From contig NZ_WNXX01000006.1 of the NCBI RefSeq assembly GCF_009733795.1, positions 124,001 through 188,000 on the forward strand: 64,000 bases of DNA. Reading direction: 5' to 3'. This document shows, one piece after another, positions 61,976 to 64,000 of this stretch. Under the pieces are notes generated by a model. The model was not told the origin of the DNA. It ran no database searches and was given only the letters and a program-made list of their open reading frames with translations. Origin of the DNA: Actinotalea caeni. Lineage in GTDB: Bacteria; Actinomycetota; Actinomycetes; Actinomycetales; Beutenbergiaceae. The position numbers and the translations under genes are program-made. Position 1 is the stretch's first letter, and the number at the start of each line of letters is the position of its first letter.

Positions 61976-62811
61976 TGCCGTCCGTCGACCCCGGCCAGGT
62001 GCGCGCGCTCGCGACCGTCGTCCACGAGCACGACGGCGTCGCCGCCTTCTCCGAGCAGACCCTCCTCAACCTCACCACGCCGGGCCGCGACGTCGTGCAC
62101 CTGCCGGTCGTCGAGGGCGAGACCCTCGTCGCCTACGCCCAGCTCGACGACGGCTCCGCCGAGCTCGCCGTGCACCCCGATCACCGCCGCCGCGGCCTCG
62201 GGGGCCGGCTGCTCGACGACGTCCTCGCCGCCGCGCCGCAGACCCGGGTCTGGGCGCACGGCCCGCACCCCGGCGCCGCGCGGCTCGCCGCCGGCCGCGG
62301 CATGCACGTCGTCCGCGAGCTCTGGCTCATGACGGGGCCGGTCCCGCCGGCGCCCGCACCGCCCGAGGTCCCCGACGGCGTCACCGTCACGACGTTCGAC
62401 CCCGACCGCGACGCCGAGGACTGGCTCGCCGTCAACGCGCGCGCGTTCGCCCACCACCCCGAGCAGGGCCGCATGACCCGCGCCGACCTCGACGCCCGCC
62501 TCGCCGAGCCCTGGTTCGACCCGGAGGGCTTCTGGCTCGCCCGCGACGCCGGTACCGGCGCGCTGCTGGCCTCGATGTGGACCAAGGTGAGCGACGGCGT
62601 CGCCGAGATCTACGTGCTCGGCGTCGACCCCGACGCGCAGGGCCGTCGCCTCGGCACCCTGCTCACCGCGCTCGCGATGCACCGGTTCGCCAGCCAGGGC
62701 CTGCGCGAGGTCGAGCTCTACGTCGAGGGCGACAACGAGCCCGCGATCCGCACGTATCGCCGAGCGGGACTCGCCCGCGTGCGGGCCGACGTCCAGTACG
62801 CGCAGGGTTAG
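61975..62811 (+). CDS. mshD: Mycothiol synthase
   Basis: Acetyltransferase (278 aa) that completes mycothiol by acetylating Cys-GlcN-Ins. Two tandem GNAT domains, as in MshD: the first with LAVHPDHRRRGLGGRLLDDV, the second with IYVLGVDPDAQGRRLGTLLT, plus VELYVEGDNEPAIRTYRRAG at the C-terminus. WLAVNARAFAHHPEQGRMT is the family's internal signature. Mycothiol is restricted to actinobacteria, so this gene supports the taxonomic call. Confidence 0.96.
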   Translation: MPSVDPGQVRALATVVHEHDGVAAFSEQTLLNLTTPGRDVVHLPVVEGETLVAYAQLDDGSAELAVHPDHRRRGLGGRLLDDVLAAAPQTRVWAHGPHPGAARLAAGRGMHVVRELWLMTGPVPPAPAPPEVPDGVTVTTFDPDRDAEDWLAVNARAFAHHPEQGRMTRADLDARLAEPWFDPEGFWLARDAGTGALLASMWTKVSDGVAEIYVLGVDPDAQGRRLGTLLTALAMHRFASQGLREVELYVEGDNEPAIRTYRRAGLARVRADVQYAQG

Positions 62812-62838
62812 GTTCGACCGGTCGGGAGGAGACCGGGA

Positions 62839-63243
62839 ATGACCCTGCGCTGGTACAGCGTCGTCGTCGACACCCCCGACCCGCGAGCGCTCGCGCGCTG
62901 GTGGGCGGAGGCGATCGACTGGCGGATCGTGTTCGAGTCCGACGACGAGGTCGCCCTCGTCCCCGGCTACGTCCGGGGCGAGGAGGACGTGCGCGCGATG
63001 GACTGGGAGCGCATGCCACCCGGCCTCGTCTTCGTCCGGGTGCCGGAGCCGAAGACGGCGAAGAACCGCCTCCACATCGACCTCGCCCCGCACACCTCGC
63101 AGGACCGCGAGGCCGAGATCGCCCGGCTGGAGGCGCTGGGCGCCACCCGGGTCGACGTCGGCCAGGGCCCGGACGCGTCCTGGACCGTGCTCGCCGACCC
63201 CGAGGGCAACGAGTTCTGCGTGCTGTCGGCCCGCGACATGTAG
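62839..63243 (+). CDS. VOC family protein
   Basis: Protein of 134 residues with VOC/glyoxalase-like fold: [20 protein letters not shown] at the start, [20 protein letters not shown] and [17 protein letters not shown] at the end. Resembles the actinobacterial antibiotic-resistance/glyoxalase-like group with the RWW motif after strand 1. Role unknown. ATG follows GGGAGGAG. Confidence 0.92.
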   Translation: MTLRWYSVVVDTPDPRALARWWAEAIDWRIVFESDDEVALVPGYVRGEEDVRAMDWERMPPGLVFVRVPEPKTAKNRLHIDLAPHTSQDREAEIARLEALGATRVDVGQGPDASWTVLADPEGNEFCVLSARDM

Positions 63244-63277
63244 CGCGCCGTTCACCGGCGGGTGTCACGATGTGCAC

Positions 63278-64000
63278 ATGAGCGTGGACCAGGCGGCGCC
63301 GGCGGCGTCGGACGTCGAGGACGGGGCCGGCGGCCCGGGCGGGGAGCTGCAGCAGCCGCACCTGCCCGAGGACCGCTTCGCCGACCGCGAGCTGTCGTGG
63401 CTGCGGTTCAACGAGCGCGTGCTCGAGCTCGCCGAGGACCCCGACATCCCGCTGCTGGAGCGGGTCCGCTACCTCGCGATCTTCGCCTCGAACCTCGACG
63501 AGTTCTTCATGGTCCGCGTCGCCGGCCTCAAGCGCCGCATCGCCACCGGCATGGCGGTCACCGCCGCCTCGGGCCTGACCCCGCGGCAGGTGCTCGAGCA
63601 GATCAGCGTCACCGCGCACGAGCTGACCGCCCGTCACGCGCGCGTCTTCACCGACGTCGTGCAGCCCGCGCTGCAGGCCGAGGGCATCACGCTCGTGCAC
63701 TTCGACGCGCTGTCGGACTCCGAGAAGGAGCGCCTGCACAAGTACTTCCGCCGCATGATCTTCCCGGTGCTGACGCCGCTCGCGGTCGACCCGGCGCACC
63801 CGTTCCCCTACATCTCGGGGCTCTCGCTCAACCTCGGCGTCATCGTTCGCAACCCCGCCACCGGCAAGGAGCACTTCGCCCGCGTCAAGGTGCCGCCGCT
63901 GCTGCCGCGGTTCATCGCCGTCGACGCCCGGGGCAAGCCCCGCTCGCCCGACGACGTCACCGCCGAGATGGCCACCGAGTCCTCGTTCGTGCCGATCGAG
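63278..64000 (+). CDS. ppk1: Polyphosphate kinase 1 (5' part, runs off the window)
   Basis: The first 241 codons of PPK1, which makes polyphosphate from ATP reversibly. The N-terminal domain shows [59 protein letters not shown] and [12 protein letters not shown], all diagnostic. A 30-residue Ala/Gly/Asp-rich N-terminal extension precedes it. The ATG has a weak CACGAT box 6 nt upstream. The phosphohistidine and C-terminal domains lie beyond the window. Confidence 0.96.
   Translation, partial: MSVDQAAPAASDVEDGAGGPGGELQQPHLPEDRFADRELSWLRFNERVLELAEDPDIPLLERVRYLAIFASNLDEFFMVRVAGLKRRIATGMAVTAASGLTPRQVLEQISVTAHELTARHARVFTDVVQPALQAEGITLVHFDALSDSEKERLHKYFRRMIFPVLTPLAVDPAHPFPYISGLSLNLGVIVRNPATGKEHFARVKVPPLLPRFIAVDARGKPRSPDDVTAEMATESSFVPIE

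Overview
The window is chromosomal DNA from a very GC-rich actinobacterium. Coding density is high, GTG starts are frequent, many genes overlap by 4 nt, and many starts sit 6-7 nt behind a TANNNT-like -10 box (leaderless messages). A mycothiol synthase (mshD), a DUF3073 protein, the treS-mak trehalose/maltose-1-phosphate pair and large glycoside-hydrolase loci all point to Actinomycetota. A Micrococcales genus of the Cellulomonas/Cellulosimicrobium type is my best guess, but the sequence alone does not settle it.

Layout. 0-5.3 kb: a HAD phosphatase, a secreted beta-propeller lipoprotein and purL. 5.3-7.1 kb: an AbiEi/DUF559-like gene with four copies of a 68-bp palindromic repeat, two on each side; a fifth copy lies at 25.6 kb. 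7.1-10.5 kb: an epimerase, rsgA, a GNAT and an alpha/beta hydrolase. 10.6-15.6 kb: one giant secreted protein joining an ExeM/NucH nuclease, a 5'-nucleotidase and Ig-like modules. 15.8-19.0 kb: treS-mak. 19.1-24.3 kb: small proteins, an RNB ribonuclease, purF and purM. 24.4-31.0 kb: small membrane proteins, an acyltransferase, an AraC/VOC pair, a divergent MurE-type ligase and DUF5701. 31.0-31.3 kb: tRNA-Glu/Asp/Phe. 31.5-36.2 kb: housekeeping and metabolic genes (metallopeptidase, msrB, EEP, EamA, GlsB-like, nagB, FAH). 36.5-50.1 kb: a sugar-utilisation locus. 50.1-53 kb: a divergent TetR/SDR pair with a clear operator, a sugar dehydrogenase and tRNA-Lys. 53-64 kb: transglutaminase, lactone oxidase, a LysR/class A beta-lactamase/PBP2a-like group, a repeat-rich gap, an amino acid deaminase/aldolase, mshD and the start of ppk1.

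How the genes work together. The sugar locus has a LacI repressor, a GH3 beta-glycosidase, two LplB/YtcP-type permeases, a binding lipoprotein, a DUF624 membrane protein, a GH42 beta-galactosidase and a GH13 alpha-glucosidase, with a ROK regulator at the far end. It appears to import and hydrolyse oligosaccharides, using an ATPase encoded elsewhere. TreS and Mak convert trehalose to maltose and then maltose-1-phosphate. The giant nuclease-nucleotidase could take extracellular DNA down to nucleosides. The LysR, beta-lactamase and PBP genes look like a small beta-lactam or cell-wall response unit.

The most unusual items are the palindromic repeat family clustered around the orphan AbiEi/DUF559 gene, the nuclease/nucleotidase fusion with a Trp-rich tail, a MurE-type ligase with a non-canonical diamino-acid motif, and a DJ-1/PfpI gene broken by an internal deletion.
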